Assembly: GCA_021521415.1 (NCBI GenBank)
Contig: JAIQDT010006498.1
Span: 62,001 to 126,000 of the forward strand
DNA: 64,000 nucleotides
Source of the DNA: Bidens hawaiensis
Lineage: Eukaryota; Streptophyta; Magnoliopsida; Asterales; Asteraceae
Direction of reading: 5' to 3'
Shown: one piece after another, positions 1-10,641 of the stretch
How the letters are laid out: every line of letters starts with the position of its first letter
How positions within the stretch are numbered: position 1 is the stretch's first letter
The notes under the pieces: generated by a model
Seen by the model: the letters and a program-made list of their open reading frames with translations, nothing else
Told to the model about the DNA's origin: nothing
Databases searched by the model: none
Made by a program: the position numbers and the translations under genes

Positions 1-974
1 CACTGCACCACTAGTACACCATCAGCTGGCTGGGGTAAGCTTTTTCTATCTCCAATTTTGAAGTGGTTCGATATTTTGTTCAATTTGAAAATCAGCGGAG
101 TCACGTTGTAATGTTTTGCCTAGGGTTTCGTCTCTCTGGTGCCGGTAGGCGGTCGTAAGTAATAGATTTTTGTTTGTTTCCGCTCGTTTTTCCTGCGAAA
201 ATCCCAAATCTTGGCATCGAAGAATGAACTAGAGGGTAAATTGATGGTTAAACTAGTATTCATTTAGGGGAGATGGAAGATGGGTTGGCTAGGGATTTAT
301 TGTAAAGTTGTGGTTTGAGATGTGGGGGTGGTCAAGTGGACAGGTGGGTGTGGTGGTGGGTTGGGGATGGTGGTGGGGGATGGGTTAGAGAATAAAGAGA
401 AAAAGAAAATATGTTTTTTACTTATTTATTGAAATATTTAATCAAATGTAATGGACGAAATACCCCTTAAACTAACGACATATTTGGATGTTGTTAGACG
501 GTGGGACATAATTGGCCTATGTTTATAACGTAATGGGTAATGGGGATCCACAAGTGCAAGGATATTGTTGGGTTTGTAGGGGTTGTAAACATGGGGATCC
601 ACTTATCGCATAGCAGTGACCGTAGGTTGTATGATATGTTGCGGGCTTCCATAAGTTAGGAGCATGTTCAAGGAGTTGTTAACGTTTCCCAAATGGGCCC
701 TAAAATTTGATTTTGATGGAATATGAATGAAGGCTCTCTCTTTAACCTGTTACATTATCGTGTGAAAGTTAATAACGACCTTTGTAAACGCAAACCAAGC
801 CTTCGAAACGACAAAGTGCAACGCAGGTTAACATATTGTTATGTTGGACCACATGCAAGTTGTTCTTACATGATCCCCTTTTGTGTTGAATGGTATTTGT
901 GTGCATGTTACCTTTAATCGGATAAACATACCAATCATGCATGCGTATCAACAACAATTTTTGGTTGGTCCAAC
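1..974. other. Intergenic, no gene identified
   Basis: No supported coding region. The first 33 bases followed by GTAAGC could be the end of an exon of a gene lying to the left, but nothing in the window tests this. Around 300-390 the + strand is G-rich (many GGTGG and GGGG runs). Short open frames at 723-996 look like chance. Confidence 0.4.
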
Positions 975-1660
975 CAGGCCCGGCTCCGAGAAACACAAAA
1001 AAAATTTGGGCCGAAGGCCAATCTAAATTTGGGCCTTAAGACTTAAGTAAAGTATAAAGTCGATAACACAAATAAAAAAGCAAATCATACGATGATAATA
1101 TTAATTTCAATACACAAAACATAAATACTGTAGCAAAATAATCTAATTTACATACCTAAATGAAACACGATGCTCGCCTTGCATTTTTTGAAGCAAAACT
1201 CTCGGTCAACTCTTGATAATCTATGCTTTCCAACACATGTCACTAACTTTTATAATAAAAGTATAAAACTAAACAACTAAGTAAACAAATAAAAAAGAAG
1301 TCAGAACTCAGAACTAACCCCTGCTAGGCGCTGGTCGCTGGACGGACTGACGAAGTCGGAGCAGGGCTGGAGCCGGCTGCGGCGGTGGTGGACTGGTGGT
1401 GCAGGCTGCCGACGGTCGCGGTGGTTTGTGGCTGCCTTTTTTGAGTTTTTGTGGTACGTCTGCAAAGTATGTCTCCCTCCTGGCTCTTCTAAATTGTAAT
1501 GGGTTATGGGCCTTATGGCCTACAAATAATTGGGCTACAAACATTTTATAAAAGGGCCTAAACAAATTTTTTTTTATAAAATATAAAAAAAATTTCGGCC
1601 CTACCGGGTGGTGGGGCCTATGGCGGTCGACTACCCTGCCATAGGCCTGGTCCGGCCCTG
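975..1660. mobile_element. Nonautonomous hAT-type element, 686 bp
   Basis: The ends form imperfect terminal inverted repeats, CAGGCCCGGCTC on the left and CAGGGCCGGACC as the complement of the right end (9 of 12 match). They are flanked by a perfect 8-bp direct repeat GGTCCAAC at 967-974 and 1661-1668, the target-site length of hAT transposons. Subterminal AAATTTGGGCC-like words recur in opposite orientation near both ends. No transposase is encoded; the 117-codon minus-strand frame at 1314-1667 overlaps the right end and is not a recognisable protein. Confidence 0.8.
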
Positions 1661-1668
1661 GGTCCAAC

Positions 1669-3505
1669 TAAGGACTTGAAAAGTGTTGTTTTTCAAAATA
1701 TGTTGTGGATAGCAGTTGACGTCACTCTTTACAAGGTAATGTTGTGTCGTATTTAGTGGTTTCTACTGTTGATTTTAATTGTTATATCATATCGACTTGG
1801 AGAGGCTTATGAAGAAAACAATAGGACGTAAGGCTAAAACTTTTAATATAAAATGTAAATGAATAATGATTAGATATGAAATGACAAGAGCTCTCTCATT
1901 CTCTTTCTCTAGGCTATCGTTCGCACTATCATATACTCATACATACTTCATACCGTATGTTCCAATTTTCATTATCTTTCTTTATATATCTTTCTCTAAT
2001 TTCTTCATTCTTATTGATGGATACTTTCACATAGCAACTTCTCTCATTTCTCTATTCTTAAAGACATGATTAATCATACAAGAATAATTAGCTATTATGT
2101 TGAAATTGAGTTCAGTAAGGGCAACAAGACCACAACCACCAATGATTGTGTGTGAAAGAAAAAGTTTAGGCATGCTTACGATTTCTGCTACTTAGGTGAT
2201 TGTATAAGGGTGCACGTTGTGGAAGCGTAACATACTTAGGACGGGCTCGGGACCAGTGGGAACATCGGCTCGTCCCTATCGCGACCACCCAAAAACATCC
2301 CGGCACAGTGAGTCATTGTCGCTCTTCTTGCCGATGATTTCTTCCTTTTTTCTTTTTATTTTCGTATTTTATCTAAAAACATAACCGGCTTGGTTGCGGT
2401 GGTGTTTAATGGCGGCGGAGCACGGTGGCTCAGTGGTTGTGGTGGCGATGGTAGACCACCACGGAGGACGGGGGAGAAGTGGAGCTACATATGAAGACGG
2501 CGTTTTGTTTTATTTCAGAGGTTTCTTTTCTAAAACCCATAGCACAACAATTTTTTTTTAAAAAAACCCAATATGTTTTCTAAAAAGGCCCATATCGATT
2601 TCTATTTGATTATTTTTCATGTTTTTATAACTTAAAAATAATAATATGTTTTATTTTAATTTTATATTTATGTTTTTTAATTTAAAAATAATTTAGTTAA
2701 CTAAATTAAATGGTTGAAAGATGAAAATGGTTGGTTGTGAGATGATTCCATGAGTTGTGGGAAGGATTGGGAAAGTTGTGGGATGTTGTGAGTTGTGACG
2801 TGGCGCTGATGTGGATGAGTGAGAGTGTGAAAAATGATAAAAAAAGTGTTTGTGGAATGTGGGATGAGAGTGGTATGACTCCCACCACCCTAAGCCAATG
2901 CAACATAATGCGTCTTGATATATATCAAATAACTATTCAATCATATGTGCTATTTGTCTACAGAACATATAAAAGAAACCTCATTTACGAAATTTAGCAA
3001 CTAAATAAAACAAGCGTCAAATAGACATGAATTGAAGAAAATTCATGTAGGAATTAAAAATTTGAATCATGAACCTAGAATTATGTCAACATAAATTAAC
3101 AATACCCAAATCACTTTGTAAACAATTAAACAAAATCCAAATTAATATGGGTTTTTTTGCATTTTTTTCTTCTAATTGTTGAGAATGACCAGAATAAATA
3201 AAAACATTTAGCAAAGTTGAAAGACTAAAGATGCATCAAGAAAAGATATGATTGTAACTATCACATCTGCATGGATTTTCCACAATTCTTTTTTTAGTAT
3301 GTTTTGTTGAATATTAGTAATGCATACATAGACATTAGACATGATAAATTCAGGTGTGCAAAATCCACATCAATAGTAAACTGTGACAACTTGGGTAAAA
3401 GGACCTGGATAATTAAAAAAAAATGAAATAGATCAAACATATGCAATGTGGTCAAGTTGACTTATGTTATATCACATAACCATAATCTAGAAGAATGAAC
3501 TAACT
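1669..3505. other. Intergenic, AT-rich, nothing firmly identified
   Basis: No supported gene. 2700-2910 has the look of a short transposon end (a GAGTGGTATGACTCCC-like stretch followed by CACCACCCT), but I could not find a matching left end or a target duplication. Confidence 0.4.
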
Positions 3506-3685
3506 TGTAGCATCCCGAAATTTCTATGAATAATATTAAAATATTATTTACGTTAGAAGAATTAATTTGAGTTAGTAAAATAATAATAATAATAATATAA
3601 TAATAATGATAAAAGGATGGTACGTTAAAATAGATGGAATTAATCATAGACTTAATATGAAGATGGGTTTAAGGTCCATGGCTTA
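3506..3685 (+). repeat. Left part of a split LTR remnant (family A-like)
   Basis: It begins TGTAGCATCCCG, like family A LTRs (compare 20443, TGTAACATCCTG), and runs to a GGTCCATGG word followed by TTA. The same stretch is present uninterrupted in the A1 LTR at about 20577-20600, so the sequence after 3685 is an insertion. The other part resumes at 20017. Confidence 0.6.
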
Positions 3686-4072
3686 GAGCATTCACATCCA
3701 AACCACCATCTTTGACCTTATAATTTAACAAAAAATCACTACTTTTTAAAATATGCCTCTCATTTTAAAAAACACCACACATCCTAACATTTATATTTAT
3801 CTCTATATTCTTTTTTTATTATTTTTTCTCTTTCTGTTCATTTACAATTTTAACTAGAGACTATTTTGTCTTATTATACTTTTCGTCTAAAATAATTCTA
3901 ATAACCTTTAGAAAAATTGCGTTAAACGTTATGCGAGCCTAAAGTCGGCTTGAACTCATATGGTATATTAAACCAAACATTATAATTGATATGCGTTTAA
4001 TTGTTGCGTAGGTCCCAATTAACTTCATCCAAAATAGCACTTCATTGAACAACGCTTCAACTGAGTTCCATT

Positions 4073-4296
4073 TAGGGATGAGCTTGGTACCGTACCGGTA
4101 CCGAAAATACCGATCCCGAAAATCGCGAATTCTTGGTACCGGTACCGAAATATTTGGTTCGGTACAGGTACGGTACCGGGATAATACCGGTACCGAAGGT
4201 AAAATTTCGGGAAATACCGGTTCCGGTACCGTACCGATCCTGAAAGTCAAAACTTTAGTACTGATTCGGTATTAGTACCAAGTTTTCTCATCCCTA
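4073..4296. mobile_element. hAT-type MITE rich in GGTACC palindromes, 224 bp
   Basis: Perfect 10-bp terminal inverted repeats TAGGGATGAG are followed after 0-3 bases by CTTGGTAC on both ends. A perfect 8-bp target duplication GTTCCATT lies at 4065-4072 and 4297-4304. The interior is many copies of GGTACCG/CGGTACC, so most of the element can fold on itself. Open frames on both strands here are by-products of this repeat. It is nested in the Harbinger element. Confidence 0.85.
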
Positions 4297-5603
4297 GTTC
4301 CATTTATTATGTTGACTTTGACCCGTTTGCAAATTCGCAGAAAATTTGACCTTCAGTAAACCAAACAGTTCACAGCAAATTCCCAATTAACTTCATCCAA
4401 AATAGATTAAAGTCCACTTTGACCGATCCAAACATGCCATACACCATTTGCAGCCAACTGATGCGAAAATATTGCACTGTAACGCGAAAAGAAGCTTCAC
4501 TAAACTTAACTTGTAATTATGAACTACTCGTATTAGCCTTCTAAAAATCTATAACCTGCTGCCAATACTGAAGGTAAATAAAATACCAAAATTACCCTTA
4601 GGGTTACTATGTTGGCTTAAAAATCAAAATTACAAAATACCAAGAATAAAGTTATCTTTTGTATATCATATACTTGTGTCATCATCATGCCACCAAAAAG
4701 AAAAATTGGAACTAGCATACCAACTTATATGAAACAACAGTAAGCAAACCATAACAATCTCCATCCAATTTTAAAACATAACTTCAAAATATATTCACAT
4801 GGCTGTTGTCCAATAAATTATTGTCCACATGCTTGTACACAATCCAACAACATGATAAACAATAATATAGATCACTTCAAAATGCTATTTTTATTGCTGC
4901 TACTAAATTGCTATTATCTCATCAATCTTGAGTTTTTGTGCAATCCAAATTATGTGACTTTTCTACTGCTTGTAAATTAAATTATCAAGAATCACTATAA
5001 ATAATAATATTAAAAGTGAATCACAAATTCAATAGAAGCATAAATGAGAATCAAAACCATGAAAGAATACCAAGGAACAAAATTACCTAAATAAAAACCG
5101 ATTAATTGCTGCAAATCACATTAACTGCTGCAAAATCGCATTAACCGCAGCTGTAATCCAAAGACCAATGCAATAGCAGGTAATGCAATACAAAAGAAAC
5201 AATTACATGAACATATAGAACAACAAGAGCTGCAGAATGATATTAATGCCCCCTTAACTTGTCACACAGTTTAACAAAATTGCAGCTTATAGCACATTAA
5301 TTTGAAGCAACCACACACCCAAACAAAACACATTAAATTGCAGCCTAAAGCACATTAATTTCAAACAAAGCAACATTTCAACAACCTTTAATTAAAAACA
5401 AAATAAGACCAGCATCCACAAGGCCAGAAGGCTACAAATTGAATTCATGGAACCCAAAAAATATAAAAGTATGAGGTTAGACAATGCCATAAAATATCTG
5501 TTCTTATGCAGTAAGATTTCCATGTAACACCAAAAAGGGGAATAAGATTTCCTTGTAGCACTAATATATATGCACTAGTGTTCGACCTTTAAAGTTGATT
5601 ATC

Positions 5604-6770
5604 TCAATCACGATTGCGTCTCATTATGATTTCCCTTTGAAGTTCCTCAAAATATAGTCGTTGGAGTTCTGTCATAACACTCACGTCCAACATCATAATC
5701 CGTTGATCGGATTCATTCTTTGCAAGCTCCGCTTTCTCAGCTTCAATTCTCAAGTTTTCTGCCTTCAATCTCATCCTTTCTTCTTCAGCAAGTCTATCAT
5801 ACGCCATCTTCTCGGCCTGAAGGCGATAAAACTCTTTCTCTTGAGCATGTGACTCCTCTAAAAGTGTATACTTCATCTTTCTGAGTTGTTTGATTTCCTC
5901 GGTTTGCTCACCTTCAAATTTTCGTGATTGTTTTGCAGCTTTCCTACCCAGTGGTCGATCCAATTCGTTAACTTCATTTTCAATTGCATTTCCAGCCTCG
6001 GATGGGGTTGTGGTTGGGGTCGGGGATGGGACCGTCATCCTCTTTTGCTTTGACTCGCCCTTCGCGTCTCGTAAAATCCACTTAGGTTGGTCCTTTAATA
6101 GGTTCCAACAATGCTCAAACGCGAAGTTGCATTTTTCTTGTTTAGGGTACATAAACTTCGCCTTATCAAACTTGCATTTAAACAAATAAAATACACGTTA
6201 GAAAAACAAAATAAGTATTTTTATGTTGGTTCGGACTCACTTTGCTTTATTCACACTTAACTTAACCATTAAAAGCAAACTTAATTTAATTTCATGACCC
6301 AACTTTGACCCTGACCCGTCAAGATTAACCCAACATTATAAAATACTCACAAAACAAATTAGAGTGTGGAATTTTACCTTATCATAATCGGTTATGCCAC
6401 TTATATTTAATCGTTCAACTTGATCTAGGCATGAACAAAAAGTATTAGTGGCCTTTTGAATGCTAGACCATCGATTTGATAAAGACTTGATTGACCTTTC
6501 GTTTGTGGTTTCTTTATGTTGCTCGAAGTACAAATAGATATTTTCCCACAATTGAGAGTATTTCTGATCTGTTCCTTGAATGGAATCAAGGCTATGATTA
6601 AGCCATGCAGCGACGACTAGCTCGTCTTCTTTAGCAGTGAAGTTCACACCCCTTTTTGATTTCTTAACACTGTTTGCATTTGCAGGGAAAGGTGGAGAGT
6701 TGTCAAGGCTCACAATAGAAATCCCACAAAGAATATTGGTGTAGGATACACCTTTATCTTGTGCATCCAT
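5604..6770 (-). CDS. PIF/Harbinger ORF1: MYB/SANT protein with NAM-associated-type C-terminus
   Basis: Exon 1 (about 6379-6770) encodes a trihelix/MYB-like domain: a TAKEDELVVAAWLNHSLD block, then IQGTDQKYSQLWENI and NERSIKSLSNRWSSIQ, the signature of plant Harbinger/Pong ORF1 proteins that bind transposon DNA and cooperate with the DDE transposase. Exon 2 (5604 to about 6171) begins with an FEHCWNLL-like block followed by a long Glu/Lys/Arg-rich coiled coil to the stop. Both halves are often annotated in plants as 'no apical meristem-associated C-terminal domain' proteins. The donor reads AAG|GTAAAA in minus-strand sense; the acceptor after TGCAAG is my best guess. I chose the Met at 6770 because MDAQ precedes the domain; Met 6794 is possible. 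No disabling change is seen. The family function is established; activity here is unknown. Confidence 0.75.
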
Positions 6771-7159
6771 ACTCAAAACTACAATAGAGTACAAAGATTA
6801 TTATATTAGTATTGGTAAAGAAATATAACAGTTTATTGAATGTGTTCTCTTATCTATTAATAGCCACAATAGTTTCATTAGCTGGCCAACATTTATAACA
6901 CATACTGATTACATAAATGAACACAATTTAATTACCCTAATTATTTCATGTTCTACAAAACTTCATCCTATGTGGATAGTTCCACTATCAGTACTACTTT
7001 GTAACTTTTATTGTATTAAATCAAGAAAAGAAAACAACTTGCATACTCTAAAAACAATAAAATTGTTGGTACATGTGTGTCAGTAGTTCATAGTCTAACG
7101 TTTGTAATCGAGTCTGTAATGTAATTTTGTTTTTGATTATGTTTATGTTTTTGTAACAA

Positions 7160-7240
7160 GCGAAGTTGTCAACAAGTTCGCTCAGGCGAACTTGTTGAAC
7201 AAGCGAAGTTAAAGACAACTTCGCCTGAGGCGAAGTTGTC
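7160..7240. repeat. Palindromic GCGAAGTT/AACTTCGC array in U3
   Basis: Alternating copies of GCGAAGTT, AAGTTCGC, GGCGAACTT and AACTTCGCC form nested inverted repeats over about 80 bp, ending only a few bases before the LTR TATA box. The same array is in the 3' LTR at about 19044-19124. The position suggests an enhancer-like role; that is inference. Confidence 0.85.
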
Positions 7241-7243
7241 GTG

Positions 7244-7251
7244 TTTATATA
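7244..7251 (+). promoter_or_regulatory. LTR TATA box
   Basis: TTTATATA immediately downstream of the U3 array. Transcription would be expected to begin about 30 bp further on, inside the LTR. Confidence 0.65.
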
Positions 7252-7501
7252 CTGTTCGCCGTAACAGTTTAAGTTGTTGGTTAGGTTTCGTTTCAGCTGT
7301 TCAGTTCGAGAGTTACGTGTTTACAAGTCAGTCTGTAATAGTGACCTAGTGTCACGTGTTCGAGTTATCAATATAACGTGTTTCGGTTATTGCTTGTGTG
7401 TTTGATTTATACATATTCTGCACTCGTATCTACCTACGCAGGGATTCCGCACCTGCGCAGATAGCGACATCCCGTGTACGATCCGTCCAGGAACCTACAA
7501 T

Positions 7502-7514
7502 TGGTATCAGAGCC
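7502..7514 (+). promoter_or_regulatory. Primer-binding site (initiator tRNA-Met type)
   Basis: TGGTATCAGAGCC, starting 3 bases after the 5' LTR, is the standard complement to the 3' end of initiator tRNA-Met used by plant LTR retrotransposons. Confidence 0.9.
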
Positions 7515-7700
7515 ATCGGCTCGATTGTGAGGTTCGGGATTTCACGCGGGTGTAGAAAACGTCTCGTTTGACCTATTCGCGGGACGTGTTTTTATTGGGA
7601 TTGTGTTATACTCGTGTTTGACAGTCATTTTCAAGCCATTACATCGATCGGAAACTGCTAGATTGACGAAATCAGATCTGAACAGTTTCCTTGTTCATCG

Positions 7701-7960
7701 GGCGAAGTTACCGTTTCTTCAGGCGAAGTTGCCGTCACTGGAAGTAGGGTTTCGGCGAAGATATAAGGATTAAGCGAAGTTAACCACAACTTCGCCTACC
7801 TCCCAACTTCGCTTACCTCCCAAGTTCGCTTACCTCCTAAGTTCGCTCATTCTAAGCGAAGTTATTTTTAACTTCGCCCAGTCAAGCGAATTTAAGACCC
7901 AGCGAAGTTACACTTTCCAGCGAAGTTAACTTTCAGCGAAGTTATTCTTAACTTCGCCTA
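7701..7960. repeat. GCGAAGTT array in the 5' leader of the copia element
   Basis: About fifteen copies of GCGAAGTT, AAGTTCGCT or AACTTCGCC lie between the PBS and gag. The same leader segment is recognisable in the nonautonomous element at 28908-29085 on the other strand, which ties the two elements together. Confidence 0.8.
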
Positions 7961-8016
7961 CTGTGCTGTTTGGAAGATTTTTTTTAAATTTTTCGGGTTT
8001 TCGTGTTTTCGCAAAG

Positions 8017-10641
8017 ATGTCATCAATTAACATCTCCGATTTGGTCAATATGGAAGTAGAAGCGGGGTCAGCCACTAAGGCCCCGAGGTTAATGAAAGGA
8101 ACTGACTTCGTGGCATGGAATGACAGATTCATCCAATACATTAAATACCAGGATGCAAAAATGTGGGTGTGCATCCAGGATGGATATATCCCTCCAACTA
8201 TGCAATACGAAGGTCGTGATGTGGTTAAGAAGTATAGCAAAATGGAGGACGAAGAAAAGAAAATGTATGAGGCCGAGAGCAAGGCCCATGCTGCTATAAC
8301 AATGGCACTTCCTCAAGAGGTTCTCCATACGTTCCGAAAGTACACTTCTGCGAGAGAGCTTTGGGATGCTCTTGAAAATAGATTCGAGGGGAACGTGGGT
8401 ATCCGTGCATCAAAGATTAAACTTTTGAAGACTCAGTTCTCCGTCTTCAAATTTTTGAAGAACGAATCACTGGATGATATTATCACCAGATACTATCATC
8501 TAATGACAGAGCTTAGCAATTATTCGATTGCTTACCGAGAAGAAGAGATCGTTGAAAAGCTTCTCGATGCTCTCCCACCGAAGTGGGAAATGTACACCGT
8601 TCTTATGAGGGAAGACAGAGACTTTCCTAATTATGATCTGGAAACGGCAGTAAACAAGCTCAGAACTTATGAGCTTAATATGATTCGAAAAGAAACACCA
8701 ACAGATCAGATACAAGACCCTGGTATGTATGGTGTAAAGGTTAACTCAGGCTCAAGTTCGAGGCCTGAATCAGCTGCTTATTACTCAAAAGGGGAGTCAG
8801 GTTCTGACTCTTCTCATGAAGGAAACGTTTCTGTAAACTCGAACGGTGATGTCTGTTTCGTTGCTGGAGGATCAAGTACTTCAAAGCCTCAAGCATCCAC
8901 AAGTGGTTTCTCTGCAAATGCCTCAAGCAATAATTATTCCAAGATGCCTATGAGTGTAAAATCTGCTGAAGAGCAGTTTGCAGTCTATGCATCATTTATT
9001 GCTTCCTACGAAAACTACATCCAGGGGAAGATTGTGGACCCTGCTGCTCTGGATGAGGATTATGACCAGATCGATGCTGATGATCTGGAGGAGATGGATT
9101 TGCAATGGCAAATGGCAATGATTGTGAGGCGAGTAAAACGGTTTATGAAGAAAACTGGGAGAAAGTTTGTTGGTGGTAGGCCTGGATTCGACAAATCTAA
9201 GGTAAGGTGCTATAATTGTCAGCAATACGGGCACTTTGCCAAAGAATGCAGAAATGAAAGAGTTGAACGTGGACAAGGTCGGCCTACACAACACTCTGGA
9301 TTTAACAGAGAGATTAATGCCATGTTGACCAGAGAAGCAGGTGAGTACAACTGGAACCTGCATTCAAATGAATCTGGTGAGCAAGCAAACATGGCTGAGG
9401 CTGAAGTTGAAGAATGTGAGAAGGTTGATGGAAATGAGAAAGCTACTGAAGTAGAAACCGCTTTCATGGCAGATGACAAGGATAATCGCTCCGAGGTAAG
9501 TACTAAGAATATTTGTACTAGTTGTGAGAATTTGTCTGAGCAACTAACAACAATAACTGATCAGTACGTCCGTTTAGATGCTGATTTTAAAACTATTAAA
9601 GAAGATCACCATTTTACTAAAGCAAGAGAAAACAGTTATAAAATTAAAATAAAAGCATGTGAAAAAGACATTCAAAGCTTAAAAACTAAACTTGCTGAGA
9701 AAATTGAAATAATTGATCTTAGTTATGAAGTTTTAGAAGAAAAAACTAAATTGATTGCTGATCGGGATAAACAGATTGCTGACCACCAGGTGAAGGTGGT
9801 GGAACTGAACCGCAAACTTGAGCAGTTCAGGAATTCCTCGGTCATCCTTGATCACCTCGTGAGTGATCAAGGTACCTCTGCAAAGAGGGGAGGAATCGGT
9901 TATCACGAGGTTCCACCACCCTTTAACCACAACTATACTTATAATCCGAGTGTTCAGAAATCTGTTGATTTCGAGGTTACTCAGACAACTCCCATCAAGG
10001 TTTCAAATATAGAACCAAGTGTTAGCTGTGGCGAAACGAGTTCGCCTGTTTCAAATGTGAAAGTTTCTGTCTCGAGTCCAGTCTCATCGGAATCGGATAA
10101 GTTGTCTGAATCTGGTCAGACAAAAGAGAAGGTAGGGTTACCCACCGGTGGAGATAAACATAAAATTTCTAAAAAGAGTTCTCCACTCAATCCGTACGTC
10201 CCACCTTATGTGAGACGAACGGCTGGTAACACTGCCTCTACATCCAAACCAACATTTGACAAGAAAAAGGAGAGTCGGTGTTGCTTTAGATGTAACAAAT
10301 TAGGACATCTAGTTGCAGATTGCCCTCTGGAGCCGAGATTCAGAGGTGTGAAGCCAAATAAAACTGAGGATAAGCGTCATTTTGTTACTGCTAAAAATGA
10401 AAACTCTACAAAATGCCAAAATGTAACTAATTCAAGTTTTCATAAAAACAAACCTCAGTTTTTCAACCAAACCACAAGATATAACACTTTCAATTCACAT
10501 AGGTTTGGGAGGCATTACACTCAATCTGCAAGGAGATTTCCTAACAGGACTTACAGAAATTATCCTGATGCTAACTTGAGAAAGCCAGGGTACGGGACGT
10601 ATCGATCCAAGACCAATTGGTCTTGGGTCCCAAGATTCTAA
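8017..10641 (+). CDS. Copia Gag (nucleocapsid/capsid protein), 874 aa
   Basis: Structural protein that packages element RNA in virus-like particles. The start is the ATG at 8017 (MSSINISDL); the frame is open further upstream without a Met. Residues 1-250 are the UBN2-type copia Gag domain. A first zinc knuckle, [14 protein letters not shown] (CX2CX4HX4C), is at about 398-411. A Glu/Lys-rich coiled coil spans about 505-605, and a second knuckle, [14 protein letters not shown], is at about 756-769, followed by an Asn/Arg/Tyr-rich basic tail. Two knuckles separated by a coiled coil make it longer than most copia Gags, as usual in Sireviruses. It ends TAA at 10639-10641, with pol open in the -1 frame from 10569. 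The reading frame is intact. Confidence 0.93.
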   Translation: MSSINISDLVNMEVEAGSATKAPRLMKGTDFVAWNDRFIQYIKYQDAKMWVCIQDGYIPPTMQYEGRDVVKKYSKMEDEEKKMYEAESKAHAAITMALPQEVLHTFRKYTSARELWDALENRFEGNVGIRASKIKLLKTQFSVFKFLKNESLDDIITRYYHLMTELSNYSIAYREEEIVEKLLDALPPKWEMYTVLMREDRDFPNYDLETAVNKLRTYELNMIRKETPTDQIQDPGMYGVKVNSGSSSRPESAAYYSKGESGSDSSHEGNVSVNSNGDVCFVAGGSSTSKPQASTSGFSANASSNNYSKMPMSVKSAEEQFAVYASFIASYENYIQGKIVDPAALDEDYDQIDADDLEEMDLQWQMAMIVRRVKRFMKKTGRKFVGGRPGFDKSKVRCYNCQQYGHFAKECRNERVERGQGRPTQHSGFNREINAMLTREAGEYNWNLHSNESGEQANMAEAEVEECEKVDGNEKATEVETAFMADDKDNRSEVSTKNICTSCENLSEQLTTITDQYVRLDADFKTIKEDHHFTKARENSYKIKIKACEKDIQSLKTKLAEKIEIIDLSYEVLEEKTKLIADRDKQIADHQVKVVELNRKLEQFRNSSVILDHLVSDQGTSAKRGGIGYHEVPPPFNHNYTYNPSVQKSVDFEVTQTTPIKVSNIEPSVSCGETSSPVSNVKVSVSSPVSSESDKLSESGQTKEKVGLPTGGDKHKISKKSSPLNPYVPPYVRRTAGNTASTSKPTFDKKKESRCCFRCNKLGHLVADCPLEPRFRGVKPNKTEDKRHFVTAKNENSTKCQNVTNSSFHKNKPQFFNQTTRYNTFNSHRFGRHYTQSARRFPNRTYRNYPDANLRKPGYGTYRSKTNWSWVPRF

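Larger units (their letters stand above)
7064..7499 (+). repeat. 5' LTR of the copia element
   Basis: 436 bp, beginning TGTTGGTACATG and ending GAACCTACA. It matches 18948-19383 except at about 7126 (T here, A in the 3' copy). U3 carries a palindromic GCGAAGTT array (7160-7240) directly before a TATA box. Confidence 0.95.

Noticed and set aside
1314..1667. 117-codon minus-strand frame
   Set aside because: Spans the GC-rich right part of a hAT element including its end and target duplication; Pro/Arg-rich by composition.
2706..2906. Transposon with CACCACCCT end
   Set aside because: Only one end is visible; the overlapping frames on both strands are compositional.
3939..4275. Overlapping frames on both strands
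   Set aside because: Produced by the iterated GGTACC palindromes of the MITE.
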